In this document: piece by piece, positions 8,468 through 17,114 of the stretch
Position numbering within the stretch: the first letter of the stretch is position 1
Layout of the letters: each line of letters opens with the position of its first letter
DNA from: an uncultured Clostridia bacterium
GTDB lineage: Bacteria; Bacillota; Clostridia; Christensenellales; Aristaeellaceae
DNA: 64,000 bases
Reading direction: 5' to 3'
Assembly: GCA_934632155.1 (NCBI GenBank)
Contig: CAKTXZ010000007.1
Coordinates: 62,001 to 126,000, forward strand
The notes under the pieces: model-generated
What the model saw: the letters and a program-made list of their open reading frames with translations, nothing else
Database searches by the model: none
What the model was told of the DNA's origin: nothing
Made by a program: the position numbers and the translations under genes

Positions 8468-8686
8468 ATGGAGAATGAAATTCGCCTTGGAGACGTGATT
8501 CAGACGCGCAAGCCGCATCCCTGCGGCGGCGATATGTGGGTGGTGGTGCGTACGGGCGCGGATATCAAAATTCGCTGCCGCACCTGCGGCCACATTGTCA
8601 TGCTCGATCGCGAGGTGTTCCTCAAACGCAGGAAAAAGCTCGTTGAGCAGGGGCCTCTCCCCGCGGCGGAAGCGCCGCGCGCGTGA
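8468..8686 (+). CDS. DUF951 family small protein (YyzM-like)
   Basis: 72 residues matching the DUF951 pattern of Firmicutes: an N-terminal IRLGDVIQTRKPHPCGG, then WVVVRTGADIKIRC and CRTCGHIVMLDR. The conserved HPCGG and CxxCG cysteines suggest metal binding, and the fold is probably a small beta-barrel, but no biochemical role is established for the family. Members often sit near translation or replication genes. Here it precedes signal peptidase I by 31 bp and shares its promoter. The start is set by GGGAGG at 8455 and by family length. Confidence 0.9.
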   Translation: MENEIRLGDVIQTRKPHPCGGDMWVVVRTGADIKIRCRTCGHIVMLDREVFLKRRKKLVEQGPLPAAEAPRA

Positions 8687-8717
8687 GAATTTCATCAAAA
8701 AGGCGGGACGAAGGAAC

Positions 8718-9350
8718 ATGGAAACCGAAACCAACCTGAACGCGCAGAAGCAGCCGGAAAAGAAAAGCAAGAAAAAGGAAAAGGTGAAAAAGACGCTGGG
8801 ACAGGAGATTTTAAGCTGGGTGTGGACGCTGCTGGCGGCCGTGGTGATTGCGACGCTGCTGCGCGCCTTTGTAGCCGAGCCCATTCGCGTGGACGGCACC
8901 AGCATGACCAATACGCTGCAGGACGGCGAGATCGTGCTGGTTTCCAAGCTGGATTATCTGACGGGCGATATGCAGCGCGGCGATATCGTGATCTGCCGCT
9001 ATCCCAACCGCGTGGAAAAGACGATCAATCTGGGCGCGTCGCTTGCGTTTGTGGATTATACAATTTTTGTCAAGCGGCTGGTGGCGCTTCCCGGCGATAC
9101 GGTGGAAATTCGCAATACCGTGCTGTACGTGAACGACGAGCCGGTGGAGAACCCTGAAAAGCTGGGCAGCCTGCCGCGGGATTATGCCCGCCGTACGCTG
9201 GGCGCGGACGAATATTTCGTGATGGGCGATAATCGCCTGACGTCCCACGACAGCCGCGCTGATAACGTCGGGCCGCTGAGCAAGTCGATGATTCTGGGCA
9301 AGGCCAAGCGGGTCATTTTCCCCTTCTCCAACTGGCGCAGCGTGGAATGA
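8718..9350 (+). CDS. lepB: Signal peptidase I
   Basis: Membrane serine protease that cleaves signal peptides from exported proteins. 210 residues: a very basic N-terminal tail (residues 11-26), one transmembrane helix (about 31-53), then an extracytoplasmic catalytic domain. Ser62 lies in VDGTSM and the general base Lys119 in FVKRLVALPGD; the family boxes MGDNR and SHDSR follow. The single N-terminal helix fits the Gram-positive SipS type. An AAGGA ribosome site precedes ATG 8718. A textbook terminator follows 32 bp after the stop. The several secreted proteins encoded upstream are plausible substrates, which is inference from context only. Confidence 0.95.
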   Translation: METETNLNAQKQPEKKSKKKEKVKKTLGQEILSWVWTLLAAVVIATLLRAFVAEPIRVDGTSMTNTLQDGEIVLVSKLDYLTGDMQRGDIVICRYPNRVEKTINLGASLAFVDYTIFVKRLVALPGDTVEIRNTVLYVNDEPVENPEKLGSLPRDYARRTLGADEYFVMGDNRLTSHDSRADNVGPLSKSMILGKAKRVIFPFSNWRSVE

Positions 9351-9382
9351 TAACGGAAGCCTGCGGAACAAAGCGCGAAGGA

Positions 9383-9416
9383 GCCGATCCCTGCACATGC
9401 GGGAATCGGCTTTTTT
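9383..9416 (+). terminator. Rho-independent terminator after lepB
   Basis: GCCGATCCCTGC and GCGGGAATCGGC form a stem around CACAT with one bulged position, followed directly by six T (9411-9416). Confidence 0.9.
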
Positions 9417-9933
9417 GCTTTGCGAACTTCCAAGCTGCGTTGACGACGCGCGACATTCAGGACAAAGGGGTTCGTTTGGCGGCAGGGCTGAGGAAAGGGC
9501 GCCTCTGCGCGGAAGCCTCGAATAATGACCTCAGCCCCGCAAGGTCAGGCGATACGAATAAGGGACCCGATCTTCTCCCCTGCGGCCGTGGCGATGAATT
9601 CATGGGGGAGGTGGCTCCGCCGTGTTATCCGGCGATTTGCGGCCCCGCATGCTGCGACTGGTATCCGGCGGCGGGCGCGCAATCGAACGGCTTCCTTCCC
9701 CGCCGCGGCGGGCAGGGTCAGAGCGGACAACACGGGGGCTTCCGTACACCAAATCCATCGCTTTCGGCGTATTCCTTGGCGCGCAGCGGTTTCTGACCCT
9801 GAAAAAGCAAACCCAAAACAGACGCTCCTCTCCGCGCGGCATGGGCTATCCGCGGGATGGAGCGTCTGCTTCTTCGATATCGCTTATGCGGCTATGCCTG
9901 CGGGCCGGATTCGCCCTGCGCCGCTTGGCTTTG
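9417..9933. other. 517-bp gene-free stretch with long-range inverted repeats
   Basis: No frame here has a ribosome site plus coding character. Visible structure: GGGCTGAGG (9485-9493) pairs with CCTCAGCCC (9529-9537), CAGGGTCAG (9713-9721) pairs with CTGACCCTG (9793-9801), and there is a strong terminal hairpin at 9819-9868. A 12-mer, GGCGATACGAAT (9548-9559), recurs at 43962-43973. The stretch could be a structured RNA or decayed repeat DNA. It lacks the conserved cores of RNase P RNA, tmRNA and SRP RNA. Confidence 0.5.
9805..9868 (-). terminator. Terminator for the leftward glycosidase gene
   Basis: CAGACGCTCC (9819-9828) and GGAGCGTCTG (9859-9868) form a 10-bp stem with an inner CCGCG/CGCGG stem. 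On the minus strand the hairpin is followed by TTTTGGGTTTGCTTTTT. It lies 65 bp beyond the stop at 9934. Confidence 0.7.
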
Positions 9934-11211
9934 CTACTTTTTCCGCACCTGCTCGGACGTGCCGAAGCCGATGATACTGGTGGTTGCGCGGACGTTCCGG
10001 CTGCTTTTGTTGAGCATTTCGCCCATAAAGATCAGCGCCGTGGTGCCGCCGCCGTCCAGATTCATGGCCTCTACCGCGCCCTTTTCGAGCATTTTCTCGG
10101 CCAGCCACGTCAGGTAAACGCCCTTGGAATCGCTGCTACGCCCTTTGGCGGCCAGCAGCACGTAATGATGCGGGGCAATCATGCCCAGCGCCATCCGCGG
10201 CTCGCGGTAGGTGTAATATTCATCGCGCAGCATGTATTCGCTGATCTGGCCGTTTGATACCAGAATGGGGCCGAAGGAGAAGGTATCCGTTACCCCCATG
10301 TCGAGGTATTCCTGCCCGCTGTAGGCCGCGCTGGGGAAGCATTTGAGGCTGCCGTCCTGAAAATGCGCCAGAACTTCCAGATTCGGGAAGGCGGCGTGGC
10401 TGTTTTCGAAGGTATCCGCGCGGGGGGATTTGACCGCTACGTTGTTGTTGCCCTTGATGATTTCTCCGCCGCGAACGATGATGCCCGTGCGAACGCCGCC
10501 CCGCCAGCGATCGCCGAAGTTATCGTCGGTCATGGCGAGCACCACGCGGTTCTCCCGCGCCATGACGAGCGGATTGGCGTAGGTCTTGCCGGGCGTTTTG
10601 CCCTCGGTCAAATAGGCCGTCAGCGGGGTTTTTTCGCTGGTGCGAATATCCGCTTCAAACCAGACGACGGTGTTAGCCTTGTCCGTATAACGGCGCAGAT
10701 CAATGGAAAGGGAATTGGTTTTATAAATCCACAGGCCGTCGTCCGCGTTGACGTAAACGTATTCCTGCGTGTCGTCCGCCGTTGCGAGGAAGCCCTCCTC
10801 CGTGGTTTCGGGCAAATCGGCAGGCATGGCGGAGGGGCCGGCGGGCGGCTCGGGCGACGCGGTGGGCGCAGGGACAGGCGACGCGGTGGGCGCGGTTTGG
10901 GTCTTGACGGCTTCGCCGGAGAAAACCAGCGCCTGCAGCTCGGGCGTGGCGACGCCTGTTTCCTCCAAACCGTTGTTTTTCTGCAGCAGCTTCACGCGCT
11001 CGGTGGTGGTGCCGTTATATTGGTCGGATACCTTTTCCGTGTTGAAATAGCCCAGCCAGTACATGGCGCGCTTGAAGCGCAGCACATCCTCGCCGTGGTC
11101 GCCCTGCCGGAGGGTGCGGTATTCGTTTTCGCCCTGCGCGCAGGGAAGAAGGAGCGCTAGGGCGAGCAGCGCGCACAGCAGGCGCAAGAGAAACGTTTGC
11201 GGCGTTTTCAT
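9934..11211 (-). CDS. Secreted peptidoglycan-binding / phosphodiester glycosidase-like protein
   Basis: 425 residues: a signal peptide (1-27, cleaved around AQG), a peptidoglycan-binding helical domain (about 32-98, YRTLRQGDHGEDVLRFKRAMYWLGY), a Pro/Ala/Thr-rich linker (about 105-135), then a C-terminal domain of the NAGPA/DUF2233 type. The signature MNLDGGGTTALIFMGE near residue 385 and the upstream VLLAAKGRSSDSKG segment are typical of that family. Such domains hydrolyse phosphodiester-linked sugars or act on exopolysaccharide, so an envelope-remodelling role is likely though the substrate is unknown. AAGGAAGGTG precedes the start. It lies 173 bp downstream of potD with no convincing terminator between. 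Confidence 0.85.
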   Translation of the reverse strand: MKTPQTFLLRLLCALLALALLLPCAQGENEYRTLRQGDHGEDVLRFKRAMYWLGYFNTEKVSDQYNGTTTERVKLLQKNNGLEETGVATPELQALVFSGEAVKTQTAPTASPVPAPTASPEPPAGPSAMPADLPETTEEGFLATADDTQEYVYVNADDGLWIYKTNSLSIDLRRYTDKANTVVWFEADIRTSEKTPLTAYLTEGKTPGKTYANPLVMARENRVVLAMTDDNFGDRWRGGVRTGIIVRGGEIIKGNNNVAVKSPRADTFENSHAAFPNLEVLAHFQDGSLKCFPSAAYSGQEYLDMGVTDTFSFGPILVSNGQISEYMLRDEYYTYREPRMALGMIAPHHYVLLAAKGRSSDSKGVYLTWLAEKMLEKGAVEAMNLDGGGTTALIFMGEMLNKSSRNVRATTSIIGFGTSEQVRKK

Positions 11212-11384
11212 CCGTGTTCACCTTCCTTTGATGCAGTCGGGGTCGGGGCGCGTTTCGGCCTTCGGGGGCTGCAAGCCCGGCGCTTTTGCTCCTTGCGCGC
11301 CTGAACGCTTTCCGTGCCCTTTTTACTCCCGAGCGGACGGCAGATTCGCCCGAAGCGGCGGGGCTTCTATTTCGAAAACACGCC

Positions 11385-12497
11385 TTAATTGATCTTGATC
11401 TTTTCCCACAGGGTGTTGATGTAATCAAGGGTAGCGGCGTCCAGATTGCGGTAGGCGTAGCGGTTATAGGCTTCGGCGAAGCTCTCCATCTGCGGGTAGA
11501 GCACGCGCATGGCCTCCTCGCCCATATCCTCGATATAAGCGGGGCTTGTGTAGACGGCCTTGTTGGGCGAGGCGTAATAGGTGTATTCGGCGTTGGCGAT
11601 GGCGGGCTCCTCGGAAAGCATGTAATTGATGAAGACCTCCGCCAGCTCCTGATTGCGGCAGCAGGTGGGGATGCACATCGCGTCGACGTAATAGTTGGTG
11701 GGATCGGGGTAATAGAACTTCAGGTCGACGTTTTCGGCCTGCACGTCCTTCATGGTGAAGTAATCGCCCGCGTAATACGCGCCCACGGCGGCCTCGCCCG
11801 ATTCCATAAGGTTATAAATTTCGTCCATCACCAGCCCGTAGCGCAGCGGCTTTTGCCGCATCAGCTCCTCACAGGCCTGATCCCACAGCGCGCGGTCGGT
11901 GCTGTTCACGTCCAGCCCCAGCTTATACTGCGCCGTGCCGAAGGCGTCGCGGGAATTGTTGAACTGCACGATGCTGCCCTTGTACTTTTCGTTCCACATC
12001 AGCTCCCAGCCCTGCGCGTCGGCGGCGTCGACCTTGTTGGCGTTGTAAATGACGCCCACGATGCCGTAGGTATAGGGCACGGAATACTTGTTTTCCGCGT
12101 CGTAGTACAGGCCCTTGAAGCTGTCGTCAATGTTGGCGTAATTGGGAATATTGGCAAAATTCAGGGGCAGGAGCATGTTTTCGTTCATCAGGCGCGCAAT
12201 CATGTAATCGGAAGGAATGATGACGTCGTAGCTGATGGCGCCCGCGCTGAGCTTGGCGTACATATCCTCGTTGCTGGCGTAGGTATCGTAGTTGACCTTG
12301 ACCTTTTTGTTGTATGCCTTCTCGTACCATTTTTCGAATTCGCGGATGGTGTAGAAGCTGTCCTCGCTTCCGTCGGAAATATATTCGCCCCAGTTATAAA
12401 CGTTCAAGGTGAGCGTTTCCGTGCCGCAGGCGGACAGGCTCAGGCATACCGCGCACAGCAGCGCGGCAAGCAGCAGGCAGGAAATCAGGCGTTTCAT
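11385..12497 (-). CDS. potD: Spermidine/putrescine ABC transporter substrate-binding lipoprotein
   Basis: 370 residues. The lipobox LSLSAC (about residues 19-24) anchors the protein to the outer face of the membrane. The mature start LTLNVYNWGEYI is the hallmark of PotD/PotF polyamine receptors, and later segments YDVIIPSDYMI, VPYTYGIVGVIYN and MESGEAAVGAYYAGD also match. ATG 12497 follows GAGGAGGT; an upstream in-frame TTG inside that ribosome site is rejected. Last gene of the XRE-potABC-potD operon, 35 bp after potC. Choice among putrescine, spermidine or both cannot be made from sequence alone. Confidence 0.95.
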   Translation of the reverse strand: MKRLISCLLLAALLCAVCLSLSACGTETLTLNVYNWGEYISDGSEDSFYTIREFEKWYEKAYNKKVKVNYDTYASNEDMYAKLSAGAISYDVIIPSDYMIARLMNENMLLPLNFANIPNYANIDDSFKGLYYDAENKYSVPYTYGIVGVIYNANKVDAADAQGWELMWNEKYKGSIVQFNNSRDAFGTAQYKLGLDVNSTDRALWDQACEELMRQKPLRYGLVMDEIYNLMESGEAAVGAYYAGDYFTMKDVQAENVDLKFYYPDPTNYYVDAMCIPTCCRNQELAEVFINYMLSEEPAIANAEYTYYASPNKAVYTSPAYIEDMGEEAMRVLYPQMESFAEAYNRYAYRNLDAATLDYINTLWEKIKIN

Positions 12498-12532
12498 GGA
12501 CAGATACCTCCTCAAAATATAATCAGGCTGTT

Positions 12533-13342
12533 TTAGCCTTTGACGACGACGCGGGCGCTTTCGTCGCCGCGGTCGACAAAGTTGGACAGGAGCAGCAGGA
12601 ACAGGATGGCGAAGAAGATGATGGTGGCCAGCGCGTACATCTTGGGCGTAACGGTTTTTTTCGTCATGCCGTAGATGCGGATGGGCAGCGTCTGAAAGCC
12701 GTTGCCGGCGGTGAAATAGCTGATGACGAAATCGTCCAGCGACAGGGTGAAGGCCATGATCATGCCGGTGAGCACGCCGGGCATGATCTCGGGCAGCTCC
12801 GCCTTGAAGAACGCGCGCAGCGGCGTGCAGCCCAGATCGCGCGCCGCCTCGGCGATGGAGGGATCCACCTGCTGCAGCTTGGGCAGCACCTGCAAAATGA
12901 CGTAGGGCAGGCAGAAGGTGATGTGGGAAATGAGCATGGTGGCAAAGCTCAGGCTGCTGGACGCGCCCAGCAGCCGCCCGGCGAAGACGAACATCAGCAT
13001 CAGCGAAATGCCGGTGATGATATCCGGGTTAATCATGGGGATGTTGGTAACGGTGTTGACCGCCGCGCGGAACCAGCGCTTGCGGAAGCGCCGCATGCCG
13101 ACCGCCGCGGCCGTGCCCATGACGGTGGAAACGATCGACGCGCTGGCCGCCAGCAGCAGCGTGTTTTTGACCGACGCGAGCGTCTCCGCGTCGCGGAAAA
13201 GCTCGCGGTACCACTTGAACGAAAAGCCCCCGAAGACGGACAGGCTTTTGGCCTCGTTAAAGGAAAAGAACAGCATAATGACGATGGGCGCGAAGAGGAA
13301 CACGAACGCCAGCGTCAGACAAACCCTGGAAGCAGCCTTCAT
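12533..13342 (-). CDS. potC: Polyamine ABC transporter permease PotC
   Basis: 269-residue inner-membrane permease with six predicted helices. The EAA loop, EAARDLGCTPLRAFFKAELPEIMPG, marks the coupling site for the PotA ATPase. ATG 13342 overlaps the potB stop (ATGA) and follows GGAGGTG, so translation is coupled. PotC normally pairs with PotB as the heterodimeric channel. The C-terminus is short and basic as in other members. Confidence 0.95.
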   Translation of the reverse strand: MKAASRVCLTLAFVFLFAPIVIMLFFSFNEAKSLSVFGGFSFKWYRELFRDAETLASVKNTLLLAASASIVSTVMGTAAAVGMRRFRKRWFRAAVNTVTNIPMINPDIITGISLMLMFVFAGRLLGASSSLSFATMLISHITFCLPYVILQVLPKLQQVDPSIAEAARDLGCTPLRAFFKAELPEIMPGVLTGMIMAFTLSLDDFVISYFTAGNGFQTLPIRIYGMTKKTVTPKMYALATIIFFAILFLLLLSNFVDRGDESARVVVKG

Positions 13343-14234
13343 TTTGTTGCACCTCCGCCCGCCGCTTTGCCGGTCAGAAGGCGCAGCAGCCACATGGCCA
13401 GCAGCAGCAGAATCATCATGACAAAGGCGATGGCGGCGGCAAAATGCAGATTGTTGGCCACATATTGCCCCTCGATGGCGTCGCCGATGAGGAAAAACTT
13501 GCCGCTGCCCAGCTTTTGAGAGATATAGAACGTGCTGATGGAGGGAATGAGCACCATCGTGACGCCCGAGACCACGCCCGGCAGACTAAGCGGGAAGATA
13601 ACCCGCCGCATCACGCCCGCGCCGTTGCAGCCCAGATCGCGCGCCGCCTCGATGAGCTTGAAATCCATCTTGGCCATGACGGAATAGATCGGCAGGATCA
13701 TGTAGGGGAAGAAATCGTACACCATGCCGATGACGACGGCGGCCTCCGTGCCGATGATGTGCACGGGCGCGACGCCCAGCAGCTCCAGCAGCCCGTTGAA
13801 AATGCCCGTGTCCTGCAGGATGGTCATCCACGCGTAGGTGCGGATGAGGAAATTCATCCACATGGGAATCATGATGATGGTAATCAGCGTTTTTTGCGCC
13901 TTGGCCGAAGCGCGGGAGATGATGTAGGCGATGGGATAGCCCGCCAGCAGGCAGACCAGCGTGGAAATCAGCGCCAGCTTGAGCGAACGCCAGAAGATGA
14001 GCAGGTAGGTTCTCACCTCGCGCGTCGCGCCGTCGTCGCTGGAAATGAGGGATGTGGCGTTGAAGAAGCGCGCCACGTTGTCCAGCGTGAAATTGAACTG
14101 ATTATCCGTAAAGGCGTAATAGGCGACGAAGGCCAGCGGCACCACGATGAACAGCACGGCCCACAGCCCGTAGGGCGCGAAGACCAGCCGCTGCAGCAGC
14201 GTGGATTTTTCCTTCCGGGTAACGGCTGCGCTTT

Positions 14235-14238
<4 letters not shown>
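13339..14238 (-). CDS. potB: Polyamine ABC transporter permease PotB
   Basis: 299-residue permease. The N-terminal helix (about 20-42) is followed by the extracellular segment YYAFTDNQFNFTLDNVARFF, typical of PotB. The EAA coupling motif reads EAARDLGCNGAGVMRRVIFPLSLPG. Its start overlaps the end of potA by 4 bp and its stop overlaps potC. With PotC it forms the transmembrane pathway for polyamines. Confidence 0.95.
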
Positions 14239-15362
<1,124 letters not shown>

Positions 15363-15379
15363 GGTGCGAAGACCTCCGA

Positions 15380-15922
15380 TCAGAAATTTGGCGGGGTGGA
15401 AACCCACAGAAACCGGGCGGTGCGCCTGCCCGCGTTTTCAATTTGGTGCGGCGCGCTGGGGTGCAGGCAGAAGCTTTCGCCCGTCGAAACCTTCAGGCGC
15501 TTGCCGCCCACATGGAGCGTGATCGCGCCCGAAAGCACATAGCCGAATTCCTCGCCCTCGTGCGGCGGCATTTCCTGCGTCAGCCCGTGCTCGCCAAGCT
15601 CCACCAAAATGGGCTCCATGGCGTTTTTCTGCGCGCTGGGGATCAGCCATGTAATGCTGCCCTGCAGCGATTCGTCGTCCTGCTTGACGAACATATCCTC
15701 CCGGGAAAAGACGATCTTTTCATCCGGCTGCTCGGAGAAGAATTCCTGCAGGTTGCTGCCCAGACTTTCCAGCATGTCCGTCAGCGTGGCGATGGAGGGC
15801 GAGGCCAGATCGCGCTCCACCTGCGAAATGAAACCCTTGCTCAGCTCGCATCGATCCGCCATTTCCTCCTGCGTCAGGTTTCGCTGCAATCGTAATCGGC
15901 GCAGCTTTTCACCGATATTCAC
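15380..15922 (-). CDS. XRE-cupin transcriptional regulator of the pot operon
   Basis: 180 residues with two domains. The HTH (about residues 3-60) reads IGEKLRRLRLQRNLTQEEMADRCELSKGFISQVERD. The cupin (about 110-178) contains MPPHEGEEFGYVLSGAITLHVGG and LHPSAPHQIENAG. Proteins of this build (PuuR-like) sense small amines or amino acids and often sit first in potABCD operons. The start is a GTG at 15922 behind GGAGCGAGG, giving the usual length; an upstream extension lacks a ribosome site. The gene lies between the pot promoter and potA. Two GTTTA-TAAAC palindromes lie between promoter and start, so autoregulation and control of polyamine import are likely. Confidence 0.9.
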   Translation of the reverse strand: MNIGEKLRRLRLQRNLTQEEMADRCELSKGFISQVERDLASPSIATLTDMLESLGSNLQEFFSEQPDEKIVFSREDMFVKQDDESLQGSITWLIPSAQKNAMEPILVELGEHGLTQEMPPHEGEEFGYVLSGAITLHVGGKRLKVSTGESFCLHPSAPHQIENAGRRTARFLWVSTPPNF

Positions 15923-15949
15923 CGTACCTCGCTCCTTTGCCCGGCGGCT

Positions 15950-16001
15950 GTTTACTTTTACTAAACCGCGGATGATTGTAAACGGTTTAGAATTTCTAAA
16001 C
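15950..16001 (-). promoter_or_regulatory. Two palindromic operators in the pot leader
   Basis: GTTTAGAATTTCTAAAC (15985-16001) is a perfect palindrome around one central base. GTTTACTTTTACTAAAC (15950-15966) has the same ends, GTTTA-N7-TAAAC, with one mismatch in the inner positions. A further TAAAC half-site lies at 15979-15983. Both full sites fall just downstream of the -10 box, where a bound repressor would block transcription. The cognate protein is most likely the adjacent XRE-cupin regulator (inference). Confidence 0.7.
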
Positions 16002-16016
16002 GCCAAAGCGAAAAAT

Positions 16017-16045
16017 ATTAAACCACAGCGCAGGACGATTGTCAA
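16017..16045 (-). promoter_or_regulatory. Promoter of the XRE-potABCD operon
   Basis: On the minus strand TTGACA (16045-16040), 17 bp, then TTTAAT (16022-16017). Transcription would begin near 16010, immediately before the palindromic operators. Nothing further is supported between 16046 and 16324. Confidence 0.75.
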
Positions 16046-16324
16046 TACATTCCGACAAATTATTTGCCGAAAAACCGCGAAAAGCAAAAAATAAAGCGCT
16101 GTAAGCGGCAAACGCGCCGCGGGCGGGGAGCGTTGCGCCGCGCGGCGGCCTTGAAACGCGAAAACGCGAATTTTCCGCGTTGGCGCTTCGTTAAAAAAAG
16201 AAGAAAAAGCGCGTCCGTTGCGCGCCCCCGACGTTCGATTCCATGCGGCCGTTGCCGGCAAAAAGCCCTGCCGTCCGCCCTGCCGCAGCGGGAGGGGCCT
16301 GCGCGTCGCGTCGTCCGCGCGGTT

Positions 16325-16362
16325 CACCGCAAAAAATAAACCCGCAGGCTCGACGGCCTGCG
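16325..16362 (-). terminator. Terminator for the leftward XRE-desulfoferrodoxin gene
   Basis: CGCAGGC (16343-16349) and GCCTGCG (16356-16362) form a perfect 7-bp stem. On the minus strand it is followed by GGTTTATTTTTTGCGG. Confidence 0.75.
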
Positions 16363-16457
16363 AGTTCCGGCGTATCAAAATGGCCTACGGTCTGCGCCAC
16401 CGCATGCCGAATGCGTTTGCATGGCGGCGGTCGCTTCGCTTCTGCGCGTTCCGGCGG

Positions 16458-17042
16458 TCAGATCGGCTGCCAGAAAAGCCCGTCCTGAACGCAATACCAT
16501 AGCAGCAGGCCGTGCCCCAGCCGCGGAAGCCGCGTTTCCAGATTCCATTCCGGATACGTCTTGCGCAAAATGAGCGAATCGCCGCTCAGCAGCGCGACAA
16601 AGGCGATGTAATGCGCCTTGGTCATGGGGTGGCCGGACGAAACGAAGAATTCGTTTTCGATGATTTCCACGTTTAGCCGCTCCTGCGGCTCGGCTTTTTT
16701 CGCGGCGCGCCGCTCCAGCTGCTTTCCGCAGCAGGAAACGGCGGCTTCGCCCGTCGCGGCAAGAATATTGCCGCAGCAGGGACAGATGTAAAACCCGGTT
16801 CTTTTCATATTGCCTCCTATCGCCTTCTGGGCCTCCAGACGGCCGGAGAGCATGCTCTCCAACCGCACGCCCAGACAGGCCGCCAGCGCGGGAAGCAGCG
16901 TTACGTCGGGGCAGCCCATGCCCCGCTCCCATTTTGAAACGGCCTTGTCGCCCACGCCGATTTTTTCCGCCAGTGCCCGCTGGGTCAGCCCCTTTTCCAG
17001 CCGCAGCGCGCGAATCAGCTCGCCAACCTCCGCGCAATCCAT
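16458..17042 (-). CDS. XRE regulator fused to a desulfoferrodoxin-like domain
   Basis: 194 residues. Residues 3-65 are a Cro-type HTH (IRALRLEKGLTQRALAEKIGVG, then SKWERGMGCPDVTLL). A desulforedoxin-like metal site follows: C87-P-C-C90-G with C104-C105-G, the CxxC...CC pattern of desulforedoxin. The C-terminal part resembles the superoxide-reductase fold: HPMTKAHYI (H138, H144), then GHG, then YCVQDGLFW. In true superoxide reductases the last segment carries an iron-ligand histidine (CNxHG); here it is Asp, so catalysis is doubtful and a redox or metal sensor is more likely. ATG 17042 follows GGGAGGCG. It has its own promoter and terminator. Similar fusions occur in Firmicutes genomes but I know of no studied one. 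Confidence 0.82.
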   Translation of the reverse strand: MDCAEVGELIRALRLEKGLTQRALAEKIGVGDKAVSKWERGMGCPDVTLLPALAACLGVRLESMLSGRLEAQKAIGGNMKRTGFYICPCCGNILAATGEAAVSCCGKQLERRAAKKAEPQERLNVEIIENEFFVSSGHPMTKAHYIAFVALLSGDSLILRKTYPEWNLETRLPRLGHGLLLWYCVQDGLFWQPI

Positions 17043-17063
17043 ATGCTTTCGCCTCCCATACAT

Positions 17064-17092
17064 AGTGTAGCAAAAAGGTCGCGGCGGCGCAA
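17064..17092 (-). promoter_or_regulatory. Promoter of the XRE-desulfoferrodoxin gene
   Basis: On the minus strand TTGCGC (17092-17087), 17 bp, TACACT (17069-17064), just ahead of the ribosome site. No clear operator palindrome is visible. Confidence 0.5.
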
Positions 17093-17114
17093 TCCACGCT
17101 CCGTCGACCTGCCG

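Noticed and set aside
9481..9560. GAGGAAAG as a possible RNase P RNA P4 start
   Set aside because: The rest of the conserved P4 sequence and the ACAGAA and 3' P4 partner are absent.
11286..12536. A 416-codon plus-strand frame
   Set aside because: Antisense to potD, whose identity and lipobox are clear.
16046..16340. Small plus-strand frames between the pot promoter and the XRE-desulfoferrodoxin terminator
   Set aside because: No ribosome sites, Arg-rich composition, and they run through the terminator hairpin.
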